Source: an uncultured Saprospiraceae bacterium (lineage in GTDB: Bacteria > Bacteroidota > Bacteroidia > Chitinophagales > Saprospiraceae). From it: a stretch of 53,937 nt of DNA. The stretch's first letter is position 1. Each line of letters starts with the position of its first letter. Below are positions 35,611 to 43,346 of the stretch, one piece after another. Position numbers and translations under genes: made by a program. The stretch covers positions 1 through 53,937 of the forward strand of contig CALEYL010000044.1 in the NCBI GenBank assembly GCA_937926205.1, written 5' to 3'. The notes under the pieces are model-generated. The model saw only the letters and a list, made by a program, of their open reading frames with translations, was not told where the DNA came from and did no database searches.

Positions 35611-37149
35611 ATGACTTTACGCCTGATACTGGGAGATCAGCTCAATGAGCGGCATCCCTGGTTTTGCCAGCCTGCCGATCCTGAGGTACGGTATGTGCTG
35701 ATGGAAATTCGGCCCGAAGTGACCTATGTCTGCCACCACATCCAGAAAGTGATGGCTTTTTTTGGCGCCATGCGCCTGTTTGCAGCGCGGATAGAAGCCA
35801 TGGGGCATCGTGTGACCTACCTGCGCTTTGACGACCCCGCCAACCTGCATGGTTTTGCAGACAATTGCAGGGCGCTGATCAGGAGTGAAGGCATCCAACG
35901 CTTCGAATATTTACTGCCGGATGAATACCGCCTGGATGAGCAGTTGAGGGATTTTTGCCAGTCTATCGACATCCCGTGGGCGGTGTGCGATACCAGCCAT
36001 TTTCTGACCAGTCGGGAGGATTTAGCGCGGCAATTTGAAGGTAAAAAAACTTTCCTGATGGAGAATTTTTACCGGAAAATGCGCCAAAAACACCAGATTT
36101 TAATGGAAAGCGATGGTGTCACACCACTCACAGGCCGCTGGAACTACGATGCAGAAAACCGCAAGAAACTTCCTTCTGGTGTGGATATTCCTCCGGCCAC
36201 ACAATACCTGCGCGATCTCAGCCACCTTGCAGACATGCTCGCTGCGCAAGGCGTACAGACCATTGGAACCGTACGTGCCACTCATTTCGACTGGCCTCTG
36301 ACCAGGGCCGAAAGCCTCGACTTACTGGAACATTTTGTGCGCTTCCGGTTGCAGTTTTTCGGACAGTATCAGGATGCGCTTAGCAGCCGCGACTGGTTAT
36401 TGTACCACTCGCGTCTGTCGTTTTCACTCAATGTCAAACTGATCAGCCCGCTGGAAGTCGTACAGGCTGCGATTGCTTTTTGGGAACAACAGTCCGATCG
36501 TATTCCGTTTGCCACACTGGAAGGGTTTGTACGGCAAATCATCGGATGGCGGGAGTATATGCGGGGGATTTACTGGGCAAAAATGCCCGATTATGCCATG
36601 CTGAATTATTTTGGACATACCGCCCAACTCCCCTCCTGGTACTGGACGGGTCAAACCCGGATGCGTTGTCTGAGTCACGCCATTACTCAAAGTCTGGAGC
36701 GCGGGTACGCCCATCACATCCAGCGGCTGATGGTGACCGGCAATTTTGCACTGCTGCTCGGCGTCCATCCCGATGAAGTAGATGCCTGGTACCTCGGCAT
36801 TTATGTCGATGCCTTAGAGTGGGTGGAAATCACCAATACCCGGGGCATGAGCCAGTTTGCAGACGGCGGCATAGTGGGCACCAAGCCTTATGTCAGCAGC
36901 GCCAATTACCTTCACAAAATGGGGGATTACTGCACTAAATGCCACTACCGCCGCGACGAAAAAACAAGCCAAAACGCCTGCCCTTTCAACGCCCTGTACT
37001 GGGATTTCTACGAACGCCATCGTGAGCGACTAGCTAACAACCCACGCATTGGCATGATGTATCAGGTTTGGGACAAAATGCCCGCGGAAGAACGAGTGGC
37101 TATTTTGGAGCGTGCGGACTGGGTGAAGGAAAATGTGGAGGGGTTGTGA
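35611..37149 (+). CDS. phrB: Fe-S cryptochrome/photolyase-related protein (PhrB-like, probable (6-4) photolyase)
   Basis: The 512-residue protein has the DPRP/FeS-BCP layout. The N-terminal Rossmann part is LRLILGDQLNERHPWF and VLMEIRPEVTYVCHHIQKV. The FAD-binding C-terminal half includes FVRQIIGWREYMRGIYW, AHHIQRLMVTGNFALLLGVH and WVEITNTRGMSQFADGG. Cysteines at residues 353, 441, 444 and 457 (CTKCHYRRDEKTSQNACPF) have the same spacing as the four Fe4S4 ligands known in Agrobacterium PhrB. The family repairs (6-4) photoproducts using light. It is monocistronic, with terminators upstream and a convergent gene downstream. Confidence 0.95.
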   Translation: MTLRLILGDQLNERHPWFCQPADPEVRYVLMEIRPEVTYVCHHIQKVMAFFGAMRLFAARIEAMGHRVTYLRFDDPANLHGFADNCRALIRSEGIQRFEYLLPDEYRLDEQLRDFCQSIDIPWAVCDTSHFLTSREDLARQFEGKKTFLMENFYRKMRQKHQILMESDGVTPLTGRWNYDAENRKKLPSGVDIPPATQYLRDLSHLADMLAAQGVQTIGTVRATHFDWPLTRAESLDLLEHFVRFRLQFFGQYQDALSSRDWLLYHSRLSFSLNVKLISPLEVVQAAIAFWEQQSDRIPFATLEGFVRQIIGWREYMRGIYWAKMPDYAMLNYFGHTAQLPSWYWTGQTRMRCLSHAITQSLERGYAHHIQRLMVTGNFALLLGVHPDEVDAWYLGIYVDALEWVEITNTRGMSQFADGGIVGTKPYVSSANYLHKMGDYCTKCHYRRDEKTSQNACPFNALYWDFYERHRERLANNPRIGMMYQVWDKMPAEERVAILERADWVKENVEGL

Positions 37150-37285
37150 GTGGTGGGGTTGGTTGGCGGTTTGTATGCTTTTTAAGTGCAAATGCTAAAG
37201 AGACTTTTATTTTTTGAAAACAGTCCATTTTTAATGAATTAGCATTTTTAAGCGTGAAAGGGCTGTCTGAACTTTAACTCCCCCC

Positions 37286-38011
37286 TCACCTTTCCGCCAC
37301 CAAAATATACTGATAATCCAGGGCAGTATCATTCGTAATGACATTTTTGTAGCCGGCTTCATACAGGCCTTCTTCCACAATGTGGATGGGCACGCGGATG
37401 TCGTTGGGAGGTCCTACCGGCGTGCGCTTTTTCTTGAAATCCACAATCAGGATTTTTCCGCCGGGGGTGAGGGCTTCGCGGAGAATTTTCAGATAGGCCA
37501 CCTGGTCGCGGATGTACATGAAGGTATTGACAATGACAACAAGGTTTACTTCGCCTGTCTTCAACATCGGGTTGTCGGGTTTGCCCAGCCGGGTTTCGAT
37601 GCGGTTTTGAAATTGTTCCGGCAACTCCAGCATTTTGATGCTGTCCAGGTAGTTGACAAAGCGTGGGTCGATGTCGATGGCGATGACTTTGCGTGCTTTT
37701 TGAGCCATCCGAAGGGTGAAGAAACCGGTACCGGCGCCGATATCGGCTACCGTTTTGCCTTCCATATCGCCCAGCAAGTTCAGGACCATATCGGGTTTTT
37801 GCCAAATGACCCGGTCGGTATGGGTATAGTCTTCCGTCAGGCCTTCGGAGAGCGGTTTGCCGCTGGCCTCTGAATTGGTATCTTTAGCAGCAGGTTCCGC
37901 TTGCTGGCTTGAATCGCCCTTATTTACATTTTCCCCGGAATCACCCTGGCAGGAATTTAACATCAACAGCATTGCCAAAAGGCTCGAAAATAAGAGTGCG
38001 GAAGATTTCAT
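37286..38011 (-). CDS. Class I SAM methyltransferase with lipoprotein signal peptide
   Basis: The 241-residue protein starts MKSSALLFSSLLAMLLMLNS followed by Cys (lipobox LNSC at about residue 21). A 35-residue Ser/Glu/Lys/Ala-rich linker leads into a Rossmann methyltransferase domain: motif I VADIGAGTGFFTLRMA (residues about 88-103), motif II KVIAIDIDPRFV, motif IV VNLVVIVNTFMYIRD, and GGKILIVDFKKKRTPVGPP. SAM is not known to be available in the periplasm, so the combination is puzzling, although Bacteroidota and Planctomycetota contain annotated examples. The substrate is unknown. It lies 73 bp downstream of the small membrane-protein gene on the same strand and is convergent with the photolyase. 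Confidence 0.85.
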   Translation of the reverse strand: MKSSALLFSSLLAMLLMLNSCQGDSGENVNKGDSSQQAEPAAKDTNSEASGKPLSEGLTEDYTHTDRVIWQKPDMVLNLLGDMEGKTVADIGAGTGFFTLRMAQKARKVIAIDIDPRFVNYLDSIKMLELPEQFQNRIETRLGKPDNPMLKTGEVNLVVIVNTFMYIRDQVAYLKILREALTPGGKILIVDFKKKRTPVGPPNDIRVPIHIVEEGLYEAGYKNVITNDTALDYQYILVAER

Positions 38012-38084
38012 AAATTGCGTTTGGGCAAAGTTATGCCATTTTTGTCAGTTTACGATGCCCCTGCCTGTAGTAGTGGAATGCAAA

Positions 38085-38438
38085 TTACAAATCCCAAAAC
38101 GAACGTGGGCGTCGATAAACGACTAAAAAATCATATGCGGTTTCAAAGAGATACCACGTAGCTGTGAGGGCAAAAGGGAAGTAGCCCCAAAGGTAGGGCA
38201 GTGCAGTCCAAAGCGGCAGCAGGGCTGCGGCAGTTGCAATCAGAAAAAGATAATACCTCCGGCGGCGGTGCCGGTAGGCGAAAAACAATTGGAGCGCACT
38301 GAAAGCTTGCCAGATTAGTAAAACGACAAGCGGAAACCCTGCCGCAAACCATCTTTCAAGGATCGACAACAGAACAGTTGCTGCGATCAGGATGATTTGT
38401 GCAAGCAGGTCAATTTTCATTCTTGATTCAGATACCAT
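38085..38438 (-). CDS. Small integral membrane protein, unknown
   Basis: The frame encodes about 117 residues from the ATG at 38438, or 111 from the ATG at 38420 (MKIDLLAQIILIAATVL). A longer start at 38486 would need a TTG inside the palindrome and is unlikely. Three hydrophobic segments are visible: IILIAATVLLSIL, FPLVVLLIWQAFSALQLFF, and YYLFLIATAAALLPLWTALP continuing into LWGYFPFALTATWYLF. They are separated by an arginine cluster (RHRRRRY). No family is recognised. It diverges from the nitroreductase gene, with a perfect 30-bp palindrome between them, and precedes the lipoprotein methyltransferase by 73 bp, possibly as an operon. Confidence 0.65.
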   Translation of the reverse strand: MVSESRMKIDLLAQIILIAATVLLSILERWFAAGFPLVVLLIWQAFSALQLFFAYRHRRRRYYLFLIATAAALLPLWTALPYLWGYFPFALTATWYLFETAYDFLVVYRRPRSFWDL

Positions 38439-38474
38439 AAGCCAGCGTTCTATTCTTTGAACGCCTGATAATTC

Positions 38475-38504
38475 TAAAAGTTTCAATAATTATTGAAACT
38501 TTTA
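38475..38504. promoter_or_regulatory. Perfect 30-bp palindrome in a divergent promoter region
   Basis: TAAAAGTTTCAATAA is followed directly by its exact reverse complement, with no spacer and no mismatch. It lies between the leftward membrane-protein gene (start 38438) and the rightward nitroreductase gene (start 38548), so one bound dimer could control both. The shape fits the operator of a MarR, TetR or HxlR-type repressor. No such regulator gene is adjacent. Confidence 0.7.
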
Positions 38505-38547
38505 AAGTTCGACAGCAATTCCTATTTTCGCCGCAGAAAAAAAATCC

Positions 38548-39120
38548 ATGTTACAACCTGAACAACTCAGCGAACTCATCCGAAACCGGAGGTCGGTTTT
38601 TCCAGCCAGTTACAACGGTCAACCAATCGACCGCGAAACCATCGAAGCGGTGCTGGAAAATGCGCGTTGGGCGCCAACGCATAAATTGACGGAACCCTGG
38701 CGTTTTAAAGTATTCCGCGGTCCGGCACTGGAGCGACTAGGGCAATATATTGCCAATTACCACAAGACAAAAGACCCGGATATGCCGGACATCAAGTATC
38801 AGAAGATGCTGAAAAATCCGGTTCGTTCGGCCTGTGTCATCGCCATTTGTATGAAACGGCATGCCGATTCGCAATTGCCGGAGTGGGAAGAAATCGCTGC
38901 TGTTGCCTGTGCTGTGCAAAACATGTGGCTGAGTTGCACGGCCTACGGCATAGGAAGCTACTGGAGTTCTCCTTCTGCTATACTGAACGGGCAGGCATTT
39001 TTGGGCCTGGCTGACAACGAACGCTGCCTGGGGCTATTTTACATGGGCCATTACGATGCGGAGATTCCCGATGGCAAACGGACAGGGATGGAGGATAAGG
39101 TAGAATGGGTGGAAGAGTGA
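38548..39120 (+). CDS. Nitroreductase-family FMN oxidoreductase (YdjA-like)
   Basis: The 190-residue protein matches the short nitroreductase subfamily. It has LIRNRRSVFPASYNGQPIDRE (the RRS FMN-binding start), VLENARWAPTHKLTEPWRF, NPVRSACVIAICM, and IAAVACAVQNMWLSCTAYG continuing into IGSYWSSP. The C-terminus includes LGLFYMGHYD. Members are dimeric FMN enzymes that reduce nitro compounds or quinones with NAD(P)H; the physiological substrate is not deducible. It stands alone on the plus strand, with the 30-bp palindrome 44 bp upstream and a repeat region downstream. Confidence 0.92.
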   Translation: MLQPEQLSELIRNRRSVFPASYNGQPIDRETIEAVLENARWAPTHKLTEPWRFKVFRGPALERLGQYIANYHKTKDPDMPDIKYQKMLKNPVRSACVIAICMKRHADSQLPEWEEIAAVACAVQNMWLSCTAYGIGSYWSSPSAILNGQAFLGLADNERCLGLFYMGHYDAEIPDGKRTGMEDKVEWVEE

Positions 39121-39504
39121 AGCCAGTTGGCAGGGTTTAGTTGGCAGTTGGCAGGTTTGAGGTTGCAAAGGATAGGCACAGGAGTAAAATCAGTTGGCAG
39201 GGTTTAGTTGGCAGTTTGCAGTAGCATACTGCTGTCAAAATCCGGATTAACCCATGAACAGGCGTAAACTCAAAGAGCAATTGGCTAGATTGAAAACCCG
39301 TTTTAGGGTAAGCACCATAAAAACTGCCCACTGCCAACTGAAAGACTGCCAACTGATCGTTTGCAGGAGCATGCTGGTATCGAAATCCGGATTAACCCAT
39401 AAACAGGCGTATACTCAAGGAGCATTTGGCACGATTGAAAACCGGTTTTAGGGCAAGCACCATGAAAACTGCCCACTGCCAACTGAAAGACTGCCAACTA
39501 ATCG
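39121..39504. repeat. Intergenic repeat region: 145-bp imperfect duplication plus CAGTTGGCAG inverted words
   Basis: The segment 39215-39359 is repeated at 39360-39504 with about 10-15 percent divergence and an exact 145-bp offset. Each copy holds ATCCGGATTAACCCAT, CCGTTTTAGGG/CCGGTTTTAGGG and ACTGCCCACTGCCAACTGAA. The region before it (39123-39215) carries CAGTTGGCAG several times, the reverse complement of the CTGCCAACTG words inside the copies, so long stem-loops are possible. Small frames here on both strands follow the repeats and are not credible genes. From 39505 to 39670 I see nothing else. Confidence 0.85.
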
Positions 39505-39670
39505 AGGTTAAACCTTCGTTAAACCCATACCTGAATCAGGCATTCAACGTTCTGGTAAATGGCTATAAGACAGGTATTTAGTTAAAGTGTTAAGGTTTTT
39601 AAGCCTTTAATAGATGTAACCTGAACGCATTGAAGCTGTCTGATAAGTAACACGGCGATTGTAAAGCCGT

Positions 39671-39678
39671 TAATTTTG
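39671..39678 (+). promoter_or_regulatory. TAnnTTTG -7 box (TAATTTTG) for first Skp gene
   Basis: TAATTTTG matches the Bacteroidota -7 consensus and lies 38 bp before the ATG at 39716. No clear TTTG -33 box is seen at the right distance, so the call is tentative. Confidence 0.4.
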
Positions 39679-39715
39679 GAGTGTCATAATTGTATTACCA
39701 AAACTTTTAACCATC

Positions 39716-40255
39716 ATGGATACTAAAATTATCACCACGGCTGCCAGAAAAACAATGATGGCATCCATACTTACCCTTGCTTTTGCTTTCACCGTGCAAG
39801 CGCAACGCATTGCGTGTGTTGATGTAAACAAGGTGCTGGAAAACATTCAGGAATACCAGGGTGCGCAAAAAGAACTGGACAATCTTGCGACCAAATGGCG
39901 CCAGGAAATTGCACAGGAATACGATGTCATCAAAGGGATGTACAACAAATACCAGGCAGAGCAAGTCCTTTTAAGCGACGAAGCCCGCCGCCAGCGCGAA
40001 GAGGAAATTATGAACAAGGAGAAAGAAGTGCGCGACATGCAGAAAACGAAATTCGGACCGGAAGGCAATCTTTTTCAGAAACGCCAGGAACTCGTTCGTC
40101 CAATCCAGGACAGGGTCTACGCAGCCATTGAGGCATACGCCCAGGAGCGCGGATTCGACTTCATTTTTGACAAAGGAGGCGCGGCCGGCATGATTTTTTC
40201 CAGCGCACAGTACGATAAAACGGCTGATATTCTGGATCGTCTGAAGAAAAAGTAA
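39716..40255 (+). CDS. OmpH/Skp-family periplasmic chaperone (first copy)
   Basis: The 179-residue protein has a signal peptide ending FAFTVQAQ (about residue 29). The mature part is the Skp fold: an N-terminal strand IACVDVNKVLENIQEY, two long charged helices (QKELDNLATKWRQEIAQEYD, DEARRQREEEIMNKEKEVRD), and a C-terminal strand region FDFIFDKGGAAGMIFSS. Skp trimers carry unfolded outer-membrane proteins through the periplasm to BAM. A second skp gene and murI follow on the same strand. bamA, often adjacent in this phylum, is not in the window upstream. Confidence 0.92.
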   Translation: MDTKIITTAARKTMMASILTLAFAFTVQAQRIACVDVNKVLENIQEYQGAQKELDNLATKWRQEIAQEYDVIKGMYNKYQAEQVLLSDEARRQREEEIMNKEKEVRDMQKTKFGPEGNLFQKRQELVRPIQDRVYAAIEAYAQERGFDFIFDKGGAAGMIFSSAQYDKTADILDRLKKK

Positions 40256-40365
40256 GTTTTTTGCACCCCGGATACAACCTTTGGAGGGCTATTGGTCGTC
40301 TCCATTTTGAAAAATCCGGTAAAACGAACGAACGAATTGCCCCAGGTATAGTGCTTTTAAGGCAG

Positions 40366-40399
40366 TTTGTTTAGAAAAATGCGCAAAGCTGTATCTTTG
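40366..40399 (+). promoter_or_regulatory. Bacteroidota-type promoter for second Skp gene
   Basis: TTTG at 40366-40369 and TATCTTTG at 40392-40399 match the -33 and -7 boxes (TTTG, TAnnTTTG) with a 22-bp spacer. Transcription would begin about 40405, giving a leader of about 30 nt before the ATG at 40438. The second Skp gene and murI therefore probably have their own transcript. Confidence 0.6.
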
Positions 40400-40437
40400 C
40401 CGCTGCTTATTGAAGTCTAAAAATCAAATTCATCGAA

Positions 40438-40950
40438 ATGAAGTACTTTGTTAAAACGCTTGCGTTGTTGGTATTCGCTCTGTGTATTGGCACAAGCGTT
40501 CAGGCCCAGAAATTCGGCTATGTTAATTCAGCCGCAATCCTTTCTCAGTTATCAGATGTAAAAGAGGCGGAAGCCAGTCTGGAAGCCTTGCAAAAACAAC
40601 TGCAGAAAAAAGGCCAGGGCATGGTAGAAGCCCTCCAGAAAGAATACACTGCTGTCCAGCAAAAAGTAGAACGGGGCGAACTATCCCCCAAGCAGCAGGA
40701 AGAAGCGGCAGCTGCTCTGAAAGCAAAAGAAGAAGAAATCGGCAAGTTCGAGCAGGACATGGCGAAACAATTGCAGGATAAAAGAACCGAGTTGCTGGAG
40801 CCGATCTACGATAAGGTCAATACTGCAATTGCGGATGTAGCTAAAGAAAACAGCTTTCAACTCATTTTCGATCAGGGCGTCCTGTTGTATGCTGAAGCAA
40901 CTCAGGATGTAAGCGCGCTGGTGAAAGCGAAACTGGGTATTCAAAATTAA
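40438..40950 (+). CDS. OmpH/Skp-family periplasmic chaperone (second copy)
   Basis: The 170-residue protein has a signal peptide (MKYFVKTLALLVFALCIGTS, cleavage near VQAQ). It then has KFGYVNSAAILSQLSDVKEA, a long coiled-coil region (EASLEALQKQLQKKGQGM, PKQQEEAAAALKAKEEEIGK) and the terminal strand FQLIFDQGVLLYAEATQD. It is a paralogue of the preceding gene with modest identity, so it is not a recent duplication. murI starts 8 bp after its stop. Two or three tandem skp genes next to murI are a recurrent arrangement in Bacteroidota. Confidence 0.93.
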   Translation: MKYFVKTLALLVFALCIGTSVQAQKFGYVNSAAILSQLSDVKEAEASLEALQKQLQKKGQGMVEALQKEYTAVQQKVERGELSPKQQEEAAAALKAKEEEIGKFEQDMAKQLQDKRTELLEPIYDKVNTAIADVAKENSFQLIFDQGVLLYAEATQDVSALVKAKLGIQN

Positions 40951-40958
40951 GATTTTTG

Positions 40959-41771
40959 ATGTCGGCAATTGCTCTGGCTAGCGATCCTGTTGGCATCTTT
41001 GACTCTGGCATCGGCGGCCTTTCGGTCGTTGATGCCATTGTTCGTTTATTACCGGAAGAGCGCCTCATTTATTTTGGCGATACGGCCCGGATTCCATACG
41101 GCACCAAGTCGCCTGACACCATTCGGGAATACGCTTCCCAAATCACCCGTTTTTTACTGGATCAGGGCTGCAAAGCCATTGTTGTAGCCTGTAACACAGC
41201 TTCGGCGCCTGCGCTGCCGTATTTGCGTGCCCAGTGGCCCGATGTTCCCATTGTTGGCATGGAACCGGCAGTAAAACCCGGCGCAGAAGCGACGAAAACG
41301 GGAAAAGTAGGGGTGTTGGCCACGCGGGGAACCCTGCAGAGTGAACGATACGCCACCCTGATGAACCGATTTGCCCGCCACATAGAGGTTTTGGAAAACC
41401 CCTGTATCGGATTGGTAGAATTGATTGAAAAGGAGCAGTTTGATGCCCAGGAAACAGAGGCTTTACTGCGTCGTATTATGCTTCCCATGCTGGAGCAGGG
41501 CGTCGATACACTGGTGCTGGGCTGCACCCATTATCCTTTTGTGTTGCCGCTTATCCGCCGGATTGCGGGCGATGAAATTGCGATCATTAATCCGGCCCCA
41601 GCGGTTGCAAGGCAGCTGGAACGCGTTCTCAACGAAAAGAACCTGTTAAGCACCGCACGAGCCGGGAAGCACCTTTTTTATGCGTCTAAACCGACGCCGT
41701 TCCTTGAAACTTTCGCCAGTGGCTTGCTTTCAGCGGGAACTTATGAGGTTCAATACCATAGCCTTTCTTAG
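40959..41771 (+). CDS. murI: Glutamate racemase
   Basis: It converts L- to D-glutamate for peptidoglycan. The N-terminal signature is PVGIFDSGIGGLSVVDAIV. The two catalytic cysteines are in VACNTASAPALPYL (Cys78) and LGCTHYPFVLPLI (Cys189), with IYFGDTARIPYGTKS and AVKPGAEAT also typical. The ATG at 40959 is preferred over an adjacent TTG. At 270 residues the length is normal. It follows the second skp gene by 8 bp, and the unknown 475-aa gene starts 28 bp after its stop. Confidence 0.96.
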   Translation: MSAIALASDPVGIFDSGIGGLSVVDAIVRLLPEERLIYFGDTARIPYGTKSPDTIREYASQITRFLLDQGCKAIVVACNTASAPALPYLRAQWPDVPIVGMEPAVKPGAEATKTGKVGVLATRGTLQSERYATLMNRFARHIEVLENPCIGLVELIEKEQFDAQETEALLRRIMLPMLEQGVDTLVLGCTHYPFVLPLIRRIAGDEIAIINPAPAVARQLERVLNEKNLLSTARAGKHLFYASKPTPFLETFASGLLSAGTYEVQYHSLS

Positions 41772-41799
41772 CTTTGCCGACAGAACCAAACGACAAGGC

Positions 41800-43227
41800 A
41801 TGAAAATTCACAAAGCCATAGAGGAGTTGCTTGCGGGGGAGTCCATCACCAACCTTGATGAATTCATTGAACGAGTGCGTGCCATCAGCAAATCCAAAAA
41901 GAAAGACGATGCCTTGTGGGAAGAAGTAAGCTCCTACCTCATGGAAAATGCCATGACGGATGTCGCCATTAACTTAGACAGCAACGAACTCATTTACCGT
42001 GACCAGCTTTTTGAAGATGTTGCGTTTCGCGTTAACCTGACTGAAGACGAATACAACGCAAAGAAGATGTACATCGGGCATCGCATGATTCCTTATGTGC
42101 ATCCGGGAATTCCTCAGGAAGAATACCGTTTTCAGGATGCAGACGGTAAAGAAATCCGTACAATCAAAGAAATACTACCCGCAGAAACAGGGTTTATTTA
42201 CCTTTCCTTGTTGCCGCCTTATGCCATTGCAGACGATATGGTTGATTTGCACAAGAATCAAATCTCCCTGTTCGCATTGGATCTGAGCCATTGGATGAAA
42301 GAAAATCAATTTTCCAGAGAAGATCAGATCGTGATTTCACCGGTTGATTATGCCGAAAGCATCTTTCAGATTGAACCGGTACGCAGGAAAGAAATTGCTG
42401 CGCAACAATTGCTCATTCAAAGAAGAGACGAATTGCTCACCGAAGCCATTGATGATGTGTTGCTGGAAATCGATGAGGTCACCCCTGCGGATGTCACGCT
42501 TTTTTGGGCTTTTGCTCTCGGCGACCCTAAACTGCCTGAGCTTCCCGGAACGCCAATCGGCCCTTTCCTCAATACGCACGAAGAGTTACAGATTTTTTTC
42601 GACGCCGGCTTTGCTCACATCCAGATGAAAGATTATTACGAAGAACTTTTCGACAATGCCATGGAAGAAATGGAGCTGATGTCGCCGGAAGACATGGGCA
42701 AAGCAAAAGACCTCGATGGCATTTTTAAGGAATTGGGGAGCAGTTTTACCGCCGATTTTGTGGCAGCAAAATTCTTGTTGCAACTGCATGAAAGACAAGA
42801 AATTGATGTGGAAGAAGTCGCCGAAATTCTGTTCAAACCCGGGGTAGAACCCTTTTACAATAAAAAGCAGGAAAAGAATTTTTCAAAAGCGTTTGAGGCG
42901 CTTGCCGAAGACATTGCAGAAAACTGGGCGAGCAGAAGACTTCCGCTTCCGATTGTTTCCATGCTCAAAAAAACCATTCAATTCAAAATTGAATTCATTG
43001 GCTTACTGCGTGAGATCGACAACCGGATGACTTCTCCGGAAGACTTCGATTTTTCCATGTTGATGCACCTGCAGCCTGTCGATATGATGATCGATCAATT
43101 GCTTGCGCTTGTTGTTCAAAAAGGCCACGAAGTTTCTACTGTGGAAGTCAAAGACCTTGTTTTGCAACTCGAGAAGGCCAGAGAATATTTCCTGGAAGCC
43201 AGAAAAGATATTCTGGACAATATGTAA
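41800..43227 (+). CDS. Unknown acidic cytoplasmic protein (475 aa)
   Basis: The ATG at 41800 (MKIHKAIEELLAGESITNLD) was chosen. The in-frame extension back to 41680 overlaps murI and is not protein-like. The sequence has no signal peptide or membrane segment and is rich in Asp/Glu. It alternates helical segments (EEVSSYLMENAMTDVAINLD, LLIQRRDELLTEAIDDVLLE, YYEELFDNAMEEMELMSPED) with a few hydrophobic strands (GFIYLSLLPPYAIADDMVDL). I do not recognise the family and see no nucleotide-binding or catalytic motif. It lies 28 bp after murI, so co-transcription is likely, and is followed by repeat sequence before dapD. Good coding character and length make the gene itself secure. Confidence 0.85.
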   Translation: MKIHKAIEELLAGESITNLDEFIERVRAISKSKKKDDALWEEVSSYLMENAMTDVAINLDSNELIYRDQLFEDVAFRVNLTEDEYNAKKMYIGHRMIPYVHPGIPQEEYRFQDADGKEIRTIKEILPAETGFIYLSLLPPYAIADDMVDLHKNQISLFALDLSHWMKENQFSREDQIVISPVDYAESIFQIEPVRRKEIAAQQLLIQRRDELLTEAIDDVLLEIDEVTPADVTLFWAFALGDPKLPELPGTPIGPFLNTHEELQIFFDAGFAHIQMKDYYEELFDNAMEEMELMSPEDMGKAKDLDGIFKELGSSFTADFVAAKFLLQLHERQEIDVEEVAEILFKPGVEPFYNKKQEKNFSKAFEALAEDIAENWASRRLPLPIVSMLKKTIQFKIEFIGLLREIDNRMTSPEDFDFSMLMHLQPVDMMIDQLLALVVQKGHEVSTVEVKDLVLQLEKAREYFLEARKDILDNM

Positions 43228-43270
43228 AATGGGAAGCAGGAAAGTTAAAGGTTAAAGTAGAAAAGCCTGT

Positions 43271-43284
43271 CCCGCCAAAGCGGG
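43271..43284. repeat. Short dispersed hairpin CCCGCC(A)AAGCGGG, second copy
   Basis: CCCGC and GCGGG pair around CAAA in the 119-bp gap before dapD. The surrounding TGTCCCGCC(T/A)AAGCGGGG is shared with 34333-34349. Confidence 0.6.
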
Positions 43285-43346
43285 GGTTAAAGGGGGCAGA
43301 GCACTTTATAAAACGCAGAAAAGCCCCCATTCAGATAACTAACAGC

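Noticed and set aside
37382..37873. 163-aa frame antisense to the methyltransferase
   Set aside because: The methyltransferase frame has conserved SAM motifs; the antisense translation has none.
39254..39497. Small frames in the 145-bp duplication
   Set aside because: Both strands give frames that mirror the repeat structure; no ribosome-binding or homology support.
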